Assembly (NCBI GenBank): GCA_026710155.1
Contig: JAPORQ010000052.1
Location: 26,236 to 90,235 of the forward strand
Source: Paracoccaceae bacterium
GTDB taxonomy: Bacteria > Pseudomonadota > Alphaproteobacteria > Rhodobacterales > Rhodobacteraceae
Reading direction: 5' to 3'
Length of the DNA: 64,000 nucleotides
The notes under the pieces are model-generated. The model was not told the DNA's origin. It did not search any database and saw only the letters and a program-made list of their open reading frames with translations. Position 1 is the first letter of the stretch. The number at the start of each line of letters is the position of its first letter. The translations under genes were made by a program, and so were the position numbers. Shown one piece after another: positions 1 to 8,892 of the stretch.

Positions 1-61
1 CAATGACCACATGGCAATTGAAGATTCTCCAGGTGATCCGTCCCGCCCTTGGATCGCGGAA

Positions 62-1126
62 TCATGTGGTCAACCGTAGGGGTTTGCTGTTTGAAGTGCT
101 CCGAACACCCGTTGCAATGCCTGCCTGATAGCCGCAAAGGGTCTTCTTGTGCGATCGGCAGGAAGGTGCTTTTCCTGGATCAGTGCAGTGGGGAATGTCG
201 GTGCGGTTTACAATCGTTCTTGTCAAATCGTTTATACGGAACTTGACCAGTTCGGCCGCCTTTGGCGACATGTCAATGCCAACCCATTGGCGGCCAAGCG
301 CGTCTGCGGCACCGCAAGTGGTCGTACAACCGCAGAACGGGCCGAGGATCATGTCGTTCTTGTTGGAGCCGTATTCAATGATCCCCTCCAAAAGAGCAAG
401 GGCTTCTGGGTTGGATACACTAATCTTGCTTTGGCCGATGGTACAATGGGTTGAATATAACATATCACATCATCGGGATGCTCGCCTTTTGGATTGAGTT
501 CCTGTTGACCAAAATCATGACCGCACCTGACATTTCCAATGTGATGATCAAATCTTTCTTTTGTTGTTTCCGCATAAGGCTGTCTCGCGGGAGCAGGATC
601 AAAGAACCGTTTGTCACTGGCATATATGAAAATAATATCGTGCCTTCGGGCAAAATCCAGTTTTGGAATTCCGGCTCCCCTACTAATACCAGATTATTTC
701 GTTCCTGAAGTTACCCCTACCAAAGACAGCATCCATAACCAACTTGAGGTAATGGCTCATGGTCGGATCGCAGTGCAGGTAGATTGAACCGGTTGATTTC
801 AGGAGCCGATGCATCTCAAGCAGTCTTGCAGCTATGTAGATCAGGTAGGACTTGTCGTTGTCAGTCATGGCCGCCTGAATGACACGCCACAATCTTGCAT
901 GCTTGGCCTCTATCAAATCAAGCCAGGTAATATTAATACCCTGTAAAGTCCATGTGTCCTTGAATTCGGCACCGGCTGCCTTACTGCCAATAGGGGCCGC
1001 GTGGTTGGCGTTGGACTTGAACGGTGGATCGAGATAGATAAGGTCAATGGATTCGGAATTCATCCCCCGCATGATGTCGAGGTTGTCACCCGTCCAGATC
1101 GTCTGATTTTCCCAATTGGGCTGCAT
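62..1126 (-). pseudogene. DNA adenine/cytosine-N4 methyltransferase, frameshifted
   Basis: Read on the minus strand, the first 147 residues (1126-683) are an intact N-terminal half of an N6/N4 DNA methyltransferase with motif IV as YLDPPF in the phrase DLIYLDPPFKSN. A stop follows at NEIIWY, but another frame continues the family sequence (RRHDIIFIYASDK) to about 395. A second frame change then leads into the SAM-binding motif region (PFCGCTT, 62-463). Motif order IV then I is the beta-class arrangement, typical of methyltransferases of restriction-modification systems. The Asp usually preceding PFCG is Gly here, another sign of decay. At least two frameshifts make a working enzyme unlikely. 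No cognate nuclease is adjacent; the HNH protein at 2518-3498 may be unrelated. Confidence 0.75.
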
Positions 1127-1218
1127 GTTTCATCCTGTCTGCTATTATTCAAATCTTGGTTGGTAATTATGGTCTGGCAGTTTAATTGGAATTTTCTTGA
1201 TCTGTTTCTTGGAATTTT

Positions 1219-1314
1219 TGGGCTGTGGCGAAATTGGTAGACGCAACCGAGTGCCATTCGGTCCGCTGGTGCATCACCACCGGCTTGTGGGTTCGAATCC
1301 CACCAGCCCTACCA
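1219..1314 (+). tRNA. type II (Leu-like) tRNA with anticodon GCC
   Basis: A full cloverleaf can be folded by eye. The acceptor stem is GGGCTG/CAGCCC with a U1-U72 mismatch, followed by encoded ACCA. The D arm GCG-AAATTGGTAGA-CGC is like tRNA-Leu. The anticodon stem ACCGA/TCGGT is perfect, with loop GTGCCAT. A long variable arm (about 9 bp, one mismatch, CAT loop) precedes a perfect T arm GTGGG-TTCGAAT-CCCAC. The anticodon at 1253-1255 is GCC, which reads glycine GGC/GGU codons, yet the long arm, D arm and A73 are leucine-like. Possible readings are a mistranslating or specialised tRNA, or a decayed tRNA-Leu copy. It sits alone between pseudogenes. Confidence 0.75.
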
Positions 1315-1401
1315 ATTTCGCCTTGTGAATGTGTTTATAAAGAACAGACACAGACGCCCTGAAAATAGTATTTGTTGAAGAATCTGTCAAGATTATCATT
1401 G

Positions 1402-1422
1402 AAACCCCTTTTCATGGGGTTT
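1402..1422 (+). terminator. possible terminator hairpin after the tRNA
   Basis: AAACCCC (1402-1408) and GGGGTTT (1416-1422) can pair over a 7-base loop, about 90 bases downstream of the tRNA. There is only a short T run, so this is a weak candidate. Confidence 0.3.
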
Positions 1423-1575
1423 TGAGATGGTTGATGCCTGCCATGTGGGAAGACCTCCACCCCAATTTGGCAAAAATTAAATGTTAAATCTAAATTGTTA
1501 ACAATGACAAAAAATGAAATTGATATGTGAGTTTGATATATTGTAATCAGTTTCAATGTAAAAAGGAGAAGGACA

Positions 1576-1860
1576 ATAAGCGAAAAAGAAAAACTGAACG
1601 GCAGTTTCAACATATTGGCAGATGCCATGAAGAAGATTTTTGCCGAAGCCGTTGAAGGGACAGTGGAACCTATCAACAACAATGTCAAGGCATTGCGTAC
1701 AGATATGAGGGATATGGAAAATTGATTGAACAAAAGAATCGACGATACCAACTCCCGAATTGATGAAACAAATAAAAGTATCGGCATGACAAACAGCAAT
1801 ATGGCTGAAATGTTTGACAATCAACAAAAGTACTTTGTCGGTATCATTGAAAAAAGTTGA
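1576..1860 (+). pseudogene. decayed small coiled-coil protein gene
   Basis: A good ribosome binding site (AGGAG, 1564-1568) precedes ATA rather than ATG at 1576, suggesting a lost start codon. From there the frame encodes a polar helical protein of about 94 residues (SEKEKLNGSFNILADAM onward). It is interrupted by an in-frame TGA at 1723-1725, then continues in the same frame with heptad-like NKRIDDTNSRIDETNK to TGA at 1858-1860. Its layout resembles the small coiled-coil protein at 61.2-61.5 kb, although the sequences are not closely alike. Function unknown. Confidence 0.45.
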
Positions 1861-2517
1861 AAAGATCAAGCCTTGGCTCCTGAATCAAGTCCATTGTCGG
1901 CAATCAACTTGTCAAATGTACTTCCGGTACATTTTACCATGGGCTGTTTGAGGAAATTCGGTTTCCCCTTGTAGGTGTCGTGGATGGTCTGAGGACTACC
2001 AGGCCATTCTGTTCTACCAGATGCCTACCAAAGAGGATTGGGGTTTTTAACATGCCATGATCCATCGGTTTAAGATTTCGAAAGATATTTGGAAGCGAGG
2101 TTTGTAGTGTCCTAATGATAGATGATAATGATGTGGTCCTTGTTTTGGTGCTATTCGATGCTTTCGGAATAGGGTCGGTGACCAAAAATCAAGTGATGAG
2201 CTGAAAACGATTTGCAATTACTTAAATTAGCGTTGTGTTTAGATGCACCATGCAGTTCTCAACCGTCGTGGATTGCCTATTGACTCGGTATATGTGGAGG
2301 TTAGCCAACAAGCCCTATGCCGAGAAACGTATGAAGAGGTCCAGCATTGGAGTATTGTAGATGGTCAGGTCATACTACCGGTATTGTTTCATGGAAGAAC
2401 TTGAGTACAAGGATCCCTCAATGACCATTGGAATCCTTGCGAGAAAAAATGCGCCTCAATACGGAAATCCACACCTCATTCCTCGTTCAATTTATTCCCA
2501 AACATCTAGATGAGGTT
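1861..2517. other. no recognisable gene (657 bases)
   Basis: Six-frame reading gives only short frames broken by stops. The plus strand at 2448-2468 encodes NAPQYGN, a peptide that recurs at 31592-31612 in another gene-free stretch. This may be coincidence or a remnant of a shared repeat. Confidence 0.5.
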
Positions 2518-3498
2518 CTATCTGGCCAAGTTTTCAAATTCCTGAAACTTGATACTCAATCGCTCCGGATCTGGAAAGTTATTTCTATTCTTGGGTAAAA
2601 GCAGTTTCTTTCCTTCAATACTCTTTAACAATGCAAGTGTTTGACCATCCTTTGCATCCATTAGGGTTCGGGATAAATGCAATCCATAATCCGGATCAAT
2701 ACCAATCAAATTGGCGTCATAGGCGGCATGGTGCAATTTGGTCAACGGCAAACCATTTGCAATTAATGGTTGGCCGAATTTCGGGTTTTTATCTTCAACA
2801 ATATGAGCCACATCAATTAAGGGAACCTTATGTTCGGGATGGATTCGACGTGGTTCAGGAAATCCAGAAATAGCACATTTGTAGTCATAGGCCTCCATGA
2901 CAGCAGTTCTGAATCTTGATTGATGAAGCCTGGTCTTTATGTTGCTAAACCTATATTTTCGCTCCATATAGGTCGAAAGTTGTTCATCAACCCGGATTTT
3001 CAAATTCTGCCAATCACCAAGTCGGTCGATATTGATTTTCGCTTCTAGCTTATAGGGGTTCCATTCACTTACAAATACAGGGAATTCAGGTAAATAGTAC
3101 CCCCCACCAGTACCAATGAAATATATTATTGGTGTTTGGTTTTCATATGCCTTCAATAGATGTTGATTTTCTTTTGCATGAGGGTTGGTTCCCATGAATG
3201 AATAATCCAATTCATTCACCCCCTCGTATATTTTGTTGTATATCTCAATCTGATCACGGTAGGTTGCTTGTTCAAGGGATTGTGGAAAAACCGTTTTGAC
3301 AGAAAGCAGCGAAATCATTTGCCTTGGCTTGTGTATGCCTTTTTGTCGATTATGCAAGGTTATTCTATCGTTATCGAATGTAAACCCCTTATCAAGTTGC
3401 GATGAATGCAATAACCCATTCACTTTGGGTAAATTAGCAATATGTTCAAAGGCTTTCAGTCTAATCTGATGATCGATCCCACCTGAAAGGCTAGGCAT
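2518..3498 (-). CDS. HNH endonuclease, putative restriction enzyme
   Basis: 326 residues. The C-terminal half carries the HNH fold of the predicted restriction endonuclease type: a basic helix (TRLHQSRFRTAVMEAYDYKC), a cysteine, then DVAHI, the NGLPLTKLHHAAYD stretch and a late aspartate/glycine loop (IGIDPDYGLHLS). These supply the His-Asn-His metal and catalytic residues for DNA cleavage. The N-terminal 180 residues look like a separate sensing or DNA-binding domain with no recognised motif. The start ATG at 3498 has AGGACAGGAA upstream. It is divergent from the SprT-like gene, so the roughly 90-base gap likely holds promoters for both. It could be a modification-dependent or stand-alone restriction nuclease; the nearby methyltransferase is broken. 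Confidence 0.8.
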   Translation of the reverse strand: MPSLSGGIDHQIRLKAFEHIANLPKVNGLLHSSQLDKGFTFDNDRITLHNRQKGIHKPRQMISLLSVKTVFPQSLEQATYRDQIEIYNKIYEGVNELDYSFMGTNPHAKENQHLLKAYENQTPIIYFIGTGGGYYLPEFPVFVSEWNPYKLEAKINIDRLGDWQNLKIRVDEQLSTYMERKYRFSNIKTRLHQSRFRTAVMEAYDYKCAISGFPEPRRIHPEHKVPLIDVAHIVEDKNPKFGQPLIANGLPLTKLHHAAYDANLIGIDPDYGLHLSRTLMDAKDGQTLALLKSIEGKKLLLPKNRNNFPDPERLSIKFQEFENLAR

Positions 3499-3591
3499 TA
3501 ATTCCTGTCCTTATTTGATAATTGTTTTTGCTTGTATAAATTTGATATACCAAAAGTCAGAATTGTACATTTCACAAATTCACAATATAAC

Positions 3592-4281
3592 ATGATGTCA
3601 TTGGAAATTGGAACCCCGGTAGAATTTGCCTTGCCGGATAAGGTTGTATCGGGGCATTTGTACAAAAAAGGGACTAGAAGAAACCGTGCCCAGGTTATTG
3701 ATGATTCGGACATGATTTGGCGTGTGCCCGAGCATTTTCTGAAAGTTAAACCGGGGCCAAATCGAAATACGATCATAACATCTGTTGATCTGGAGAGATC
3801 AAAATATCGAGTTGGTGATTTGGTAAGTTTCTCTATCCATGGTGAACATTACTCAGGCAAAATCCATAAACTGAACCCGATACGTGCCATCGTTATTTTA
3901 AGTAATGGAGATCAATGGACCGTATCGTATTTTTCCCTGAAACTTGTATCCCCCCCCTCCACATCAAGACAAGGTACTGGTAGGTTGAATGAAATCAGCA
4001 GCCAAGCCCGGAACCTGATGGATTCTCATGGGTTGCATGAGTGGAATTTGAGGTTTGATGAATCAACACGTTTTTTGGGGAAATGCAACTACAGGGACAG
4101 GTCCATTCATCTCAGCCGCAGTCATGCATTGGATGGCAAGGATTCTGAAATCAGGGATACGATATTGCACGAAATTGCTCATGCGCTTGCTGGTCCGAAA
4201 GCACGACATGGCACCAAGTGGAAGATGATCGCACAACAGATTGGAGCAAAACCAAGGGCGAGTTTCAAACCAGATGCTTAG
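3592..4281 (+). CDS. SprT-like zinc metalloprotease-domain protein
   Basis: About 229 residues. The C-terminal region contains HEIAHALAG, the HExxH zinc site, followed by HGTKWKMIAQQIGAKP, matching the SprT-like family (bacterial relatives of Spartan, which cleaves DNA-protein crosslinks). The N-terminal half has two repeated small beta-rich segments, each holding a phrase like GTPVEF/GDLVSF and SGHLYK/SGKIHK, suggesting duplicated SH3-like domains. The ATG at 3592 (immediately repeated at 3595) is preferred over upstream non-ATG starts. A C8 tract at 3950-3957 lies in the linker between halves; the frame is intact through it. Whether the protein is an active protease is not shown. Confidence 0.75.
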   Translation: MMSLEIGTPVEFALPDKVVSGHLYKKGTRRNRAQVIDDSDMIWRVPEHFLKVKPGPNRNTIITSVDLERSKYRVGDLVSFSIHGEHYSGKIHKLNPIRAIVILSNGDQWTVSYFSLKLVSPPSTSRQGTGRLNEISSQARNLMDSHGLHEWNLRFDESTRFLGKCNYRDRSIHLSRSHALDGKDSEIRDTILHEIAHALAGPKARHGTKWKMIAQQIGAKPRASFKPDA

Positions 4282-4353
4282 TTTTTGCTGTAATCTCCAA
4301 ATTGTTGTGATAAAGTCCATTGGAATAAAGAACTGGACCAAGCAAGGATAGAA

Positions 4354-4944
4354 ATGCCAGATCAGATCAATGATATAGGCAAAGCCGATAATATAGCTGC
4401 AACGGTAAGGAAAGTAGCCAAAAAAGGTCTGCCTCCAGTCCATCTTTGGAATCCACCTTTCTGTGGTGACCTAGACATGAGAATCGCCAGAGACGGTACC
4501 TGGTTTTATCTGGGAACACCGATCGGAAGAAAGTCATTGGTCAAACTCTTCTCCACCATACTCAGAAAAGATGATGGCGATTACTTTTTGATAACCCCTG
4601 TTGAAAAAGTAGGAATTAAAGTTGATGACGCGCCTTTTGTGGCAGTGGATTTTGATACTCAAGGTACTGGTGAAAACCAGAAAGTAACGTTCACAACGAA
4701 TGTCGACGATCATACCACTGCTGGAAAGGACAGACCCATTAGGGTCATGCGTGATCCCGATACGGGTGAGGTTTCACCTTATGTATTGGTCAGGACCAAT
4801 CTGGAAGCCCTGATCGACAGGAAGAGTTTTTTTCGTCTTGTAGAAATCTGCGTCAATGAAGAACACAATGGCGAGAATTGGTTCGGATTATGGTCAAAGG
4901 GGATTTTCTTTCCCTTTATACCATCCAGGGAAATGGATGTTTGA
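4354..4944 (+). CDS. DUF1285 domain-containing protein
   Basis: 196 residues. It shows the family pattern: PPVHLWNPPFCGDLDMRIARDGTWFYLGTPIGRKSLVKLF at residues 25-70, then FLITPVEKVGIKVDDAPF and a C-terminal WFGLWSKGIFFPF. DUF1285 proteins are conserved in Alpha- and Gammaproteobacteria, and their role is unknown. ATG 4354 is preceded by AAGGAT. It is convergent with polA. Confidence 0.88.
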   Translation: MPDQINDIGKADNIAATVRKVAKKGLPPVHLWNPPFCGDLDMRIARDGTWFYLGTPIGRKSLVKLFSTILRKDDGDYFLITPVEKVGIKVDDAPFVAVDFDTQGTGENQKVTFTTNVDDHTTAGKDRPIRVMRDPDTGEVSPYVLVRTNLEALIDRKSFFRLVEICVNEEHNGENWFGLWSKGIFFPFIPSREMDV

Positions 4945-5023
4945 TATAGGATCAGTTCGACTGAGGATTTGAACTGTATTGCAAACCGGTAATTCGATCT
5001 GATCTTTGCAAACCCGAAATTAT

Positions 5024-7825
5024 CTAATGTGCTTCCAACCAGTTTTTACCCACTCCGGAATCAACTACTAGGCCAGGCTCTATGGCCACGACTGGATGAT
5101 CAGCTTTTTCCATCGACCTGGTGGCCACCTTGATTAGGTCCGGTACAGCATCCTGCCTTACCTCAAAAAGGAGTTCATCATGGATTTGAAGAAGAAGTTT
5201 GGCTGGCAATTTGCCAATGACATCAGGTATTCTTACCATGGCCCGCCTGATGATATCCGCTGCCGAACCCTGAATGGGCGCGTTTATGGCAGCTCTTCTG
5301 GCAAAGGCTTTCTGTGGACCGCCCTTGTTGATGTTGGATGTGCCAACCTTCCGTCCAAAAAGGGTCTTGACATGGTTTTGCTGTTCTGCAATTCCTACAA
5401 TCTTTTCCATATATTGCTTGATCTCGGGATACCTGGAAAAATAGCCCTCGATAAAATTGCCCGCTTCCTTGCGGGGAATCTGAAGGTTGCGGGCCAGGCC
5501 AAATGCTGAAATGCCATAGATTATGCCGAAATTAATTGCCTTGGCCTTTCTTCTCATATCCGATGACACCTCATCAAGCGGTATTTCGAAAACCTGACTG
5601 GCAGTGGATTGATGAATGTCCATCTTTTCCCTGAAGGCTATCTTCATTCCTTTTACATTGGCCATGTAGGCAAGGATTCTCAATTCAATCTGGCTGTAAT
5701 CCAGAGATACTATTTCATATCCTTCCCTGGCAACAAATGCCTCCCGAATTTGTTTGCCTTCGCGTGTTCTGATGGGAATATTCTGCAGGTTTGGATTGAT
5801 GGAGGCCAACCGTCCCGTATTGGCACCATCCAATCTGTAGGATGTATGTACCCGTCCCGTATTTGAATTAATGCAGGCCTGCAAAGCATCAGTATAGGTT
5901 GATTTGAGTTTGGCTTTATGGCGCCAATCCAGTACAAGTCCTGGCAGTTTATATCCTCGATCAGTTAGGTCTTCCAGTATATCGACACCGGTTTTATAAC
6001 CACTGGATGTTTTGGCCTTGTCAGAGGGGAGTTGAAGTTTGTCAAACAGGACCTTTCCCAATTGCTTGGGGCTGCTGATCAGAAACTCCTCACCAGCCTC
6101 GGCATGAATTCTTGCTGCCAATTCGGTAAGTTCCTCCTGAAAGATACCCGAAAGTTCCTCCAGCTTTTTTGGATCCACAACTATGCCGGTTTCCTCCATG
6201 TCAGCCAATATGCCGATTAGGGGTCTCTCCAGAGTTTCGTAAACGGTCGAGACCTTGTTGTGGATGAGTTTGGCACGGAGATGCTTCCAGACCCTTAAAA
6301 TTATATCAGCAGTCGTGGCAGAATACTTTGCCGCTTCATAAATATTCGTATGGGAATAGGGTAAGGCATTTTTACCTGTACCCAAGAGGTCGGAAATTAC
6401 TGGTGCTTTGAACTCAAACTTCGATTCAGCGGCCTTGGCCAGATCAAACTTGTGGTTTCCTTCATTGGCCACGAATGATATGACTTCTATGTCATCAACA
6501 ATTTCTACCTTGATCCCTTGTCTGGAAAGCAGCTTGACCAAAAACTTGATATTTTGACCTATCTTCAAAATTGAATTGTCCTCAAACACCCTTTGCATGG
6601 TCTGAAGGGCACGGTTGGATTCGATCTGGTCTGGGAATTTGCTTCCATCCGTTCTCAATAGACCCTGCGTATCCACATGCCTAAGGGGCAAGTAGAAGGT
6701 CTCCTGCTCCTTAACAGCCAAGCCCAACGCAATCAGTTCGGCCGTTGACTCCTCACCCTCGGTTTGAAAGGAAATTGCCACCTGACCATTTTCGTATATT
6801 CTGTCAACCAAATCATTGAGACTATCCATGGTGTTGACAAGTTTGTATTCCTCGGGGGTGAGAGGTTTTTCCCCTGATTGCGTATCACCATCCGCTAGAT
6901 TTCTGGAGGGAAGTTCAGGTGGATCAACCTTGAGATAGTCAGCAGCCCTCAGAACCAGGGTTCGGAATTCCTGGGCAAGCAGGAAGTCAAAGAGTTTCTT
7001 TGGCTGTGGTGGGGCCAGTTTGAGATCATCAAGCGTCACGTCAATTGGCACATCCTTGAGAAGGGTTACCAATTTCCTGTAGATCAGTACATTGTCTGCA
7101 TTTTCATCCATTACCTGCCTGAGTTTCGGTTTTTTGATCTCATCCCTTCGCGCAAGGAGTGTATCAAGATCACCATATTCATTGATCAGCCCTGCGGCTG
7201 TTTTGGGTCCAACACCTGGGACACCGGGGATATTATCACTACTGTCTCCCATCAGGGCCTGGATGTCAATGACCTTGTCGGGATAGACTTCAAATTTTTT
7301 CTTTACTTCCTCTGGTCCGATTTCCTGACGCTTGCGGGTATCGTACATGACTATGCCTTCACCCACCAATTGCATCAGGTCCTTGTCGGATGATATGATG
7401 GTTACCTCACCTCCGGCCTCCTTGGCCTGGCTAGCAAGGGTGGCGATGATATCATCAGCTTCATAGCCTTCCATTTCGAGACAAGGGATATTGAAAGCCT
7501 TGGTTGCTTCCCTGGTACTGGCAAATTGTGGTATCAGGTCTTCCGGTGTTGCCTGCCGATTGGCTTTGTAGGATGGGTAGAGTTCCGATCGGAAGGTTTT
7601 TGACGATTTATCAAAAACCACCGCAATATGAGTGGGTTTCTTGGAACTCTGGAGCACATCCGTCATCAGCATATGACAGAATATGTGGACCGCTCCCACA
7701 GGTGTATTGTCACTTCTATATCGAAACCTATCCGATGCGACGTTCAAGGAACTGAAGTAAGCCCGGAAAATATAACCCGAGCCATCAACCAGTAGTAACC
7801 TGTCTCCCTCGCCAAATTTACTCAC
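5024..7825 (-). CDS. polA: DNA polymerase I with degenerate proofreading site
   Basis: 933 residues starting at GTG. The 5' nuclease domain (1-290) is complete: DGSGYIFRAYF, GYEADDIIATLA, SSDKDLMQL and GDSSDNIPGVPGVGP. The polymerase domain (about 550-933) has motif A DYSQIELRIL, the O-helix RRKAKAINFGIIYG and motif C QIHDELLFE. The middle domain has the 3'-5' exonuclease fold length but lacks its catalytic acids. Where E. coli has DTET (D355, E357) this has SFQT near residue 345. D424 of NxKFD is Leu (NIKFL, about 423), and D501 is Thr (YSATTAD, about 500). It should gap-fill and remove RNA primers but not proofread. The CHCC zinc-finger gene lies just upstream on the same strand. Confidence 0.97.
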   Translation of the reverse strand: MSKFGEGDRLLLVDGSGYIFRAYFSSLNVASDRFRYRSDNTPVGAVHIFCHMLMTDVLQSSKKPTHIAVVFDKSSKTFRSELYPSYKANRQATPEDLIPQFASTREATKAFNIPCLEMEGYEADDIIATLASQAKEAGGEVTIISSDKDLMQLVGEGIVMYDTRKRQEIGPEEVKKKFEVYPDKVIDIQALMGDSSDNIPGVPGVGPKTAAGLINEYGDLDTLLARRDEIKKPKLRQVMDENADNVLIYRKLVTLLKDVPIDVTLDDLKLAPPQPKKLFDFLLAQEFRTLVLRAADYLKVDPPELPSRNLADGDTQSGEKPLTPEEYKLVNTMDSLNDLVDRIYENGQVAISFQTEGEESTAELIALGLAVKEQETFYLPLRHVDTQGLLRTDGSKFPDQIESNRALQTMQRVFEDNSILKIGQNIKFLVKLLSRQGIKVEIVDDIEVISFVANEGNHKFDLAKAAESKFEFKAPVISDLLGTGKNALPYSHTNIYEAAKYSATTADIILRVWKHLRAKLIHNKVSTVYETLERPLIGILADMEETGIVVDPKKLEELSGIFQEELTELAARIHAEAGEEFLISSPKQLGKVLFDKLQLPSDKAKTSSGYKTGVDILEDLTDRGYKLPGLVLDWRHKAKLKSTYTDALQACINSNTGRVHTSYRLDGANTGRLASINPNLQNIPIRTREGKQIREAFVAREGYEIVSLDYSQIELRILAYMANVKGMKIAFREKMDIHQSTASQVFEIPLDEVSSDMRRKAKAINFGIIYGISAFGLARNLQIPRKEAGNFIEGYFSRYPEIKQYMEKIVGIAEQQNHVKTLFGRKVGTSNINKGGPQKAFARRAAINAPIQGSAADIIRRAMVRIPDVIGKLPAKLLLQIHDELLFEVRQDAVPDLIKVATRSMEKADHPVVAIEPGLVVDSGVGKNWLEAH

Positions 7826-7844
7826 TGAATCTCACAGTTCCGAA

Positions 7845-8054
7845 CTAGTTTTCTTTGGCCATTTTGGATTCAAATCCGGCCAATACAAATCGCTTGTCGC
7901 AATAACCGCATTCAACCCAGCCCTTGTCCAAGGGTATCTGATACCACACGAGGGGGTGCCCCAAGGCGCCACCTTGCCCTTGACATGAAACCCTGGTGGT
8001 TTCAACAACCTCAATCTCCGGTGCTTCCAACTCCATTTCCCACCCAAAATTCAT
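7845..8054 (-). CDS. CHCC zinc-finger domain protein
   Basis: 69 residues matching the zf-CHCC family, related to the NDUFS6 subunit of mitochondrial complex I. The zinc ligands lie in VSCQGQGGALGHP (Cys, His) and VECGYCDKRF (two Cys). Small free-standing members are a common alphaproteobacterial gene and are thought to bind zinc; a role with complex I in bacteria is inferred from the homology. It lies 20 bases upstream of polA and is probably cotranscribed with it. An internal Met at 8039 is an alternative start. Confidence 0.85.
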   Translation of the reverse strand: MNFGWEMELEAPEIEVVETTRVSCQGQGGALGHPLVWYQIPLDKGWVECGYCDKRFVLAGFESKMAKEN

Positions 8055-8248
8055 TCTTACCAGCTATACCAATTTACACCAATCGGTTTTACAAAGAATA
8101 TTAATCAAATGTTTTATAAACAACAAATTAATTCGAATTACAACTTTATCGGAAAGAATTTTGGCTCTTCGTCCAAAATGGTGGGTAATTCACCTGTTGA
8201 TTTCCTCGGGATATAAATCTAGACCAGCAAAAATTGAAATAAACATCA

Positions 8249-8892
8249 TTACCAAGCCTTTTCAAACCGACTTAGAAGAGATGTGAACATGTTATCGCAA
8301 TGCTTGCATCGTTTGCGCACTTCGTCTGGGTTAATTTGTTTCATTAACTCCGAGGCATGTTTGATCTTGTGGTACCTGCCTTTCCGGGTTTTTGATGTTG
8401 CGTTATCAAGCCAGTTGGAAATATCCGGCTTGGAAGTATCTTCCAGTTCAGCAGGTAGGATGATGGGCCTATAATTATTCCCATAAAATTTTTTCATCGC
8501 CTTTTGATCACAAACAATCCATGTCTCCATTGTCTGAACCATCAAATGGACATTGTTTTTATTATTTTCCAAAAATTGCCAACCATCACGTTGTGTTAAA
8601 TGTTGATGGGGTATCCAGCTTTAACTTTTTCTTCGGAATCAACCAAGAGAACGACAACATGATATTTCTCAAACTCATTAAAGTTGTAAAACCCTCTATA
8701 AGCCTCGTTACGATCACCGCAAGCAACAAGTTTAAAGAACCATCGGTTATCTCTACAATTATCCCTAATCTCTCCAAGGAATTCTGACATTCCACGACGT
8801 AACGCACTTTTTGTATTGGCTCCAACACCGCCACCTTCAAGATATATGGCGATTCCTGTCACGGATTGGCTCCAAGGTGCCCCATAAGCCAT
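8249..8892 (-). pseudogene. DUF4276 protein, frameshifted
   Basis: The 5' part (8892-8596) encodes 98 residues: GIAIYLEGGGVGANTKSALRRGM near the start, then VVVLLVDSEEKVKA. The other part (8572-8249) encodes the rest: QRDGW, HLMVQTMETWIVCD, then KGRYHKIKHASELM. Together they form one DUF4276 protein (predicted TOPRIM-like). The frame breaks near 8619 at CCCC; one additional C would join the halves. The start overlaps the end of the AAA ATPase gene by 34 bases, so the two form a module. As read, the second half cannot be made, unless this is a one-base sequence error. Confidence 0.8.

Noticed and set aside
1723..1725. TGA read as a sense codon (alternative code)
   Set aside because: Clear genes in the window such as nucC end at TGA and use TGG for Trp, so the standard bacterial code holds.
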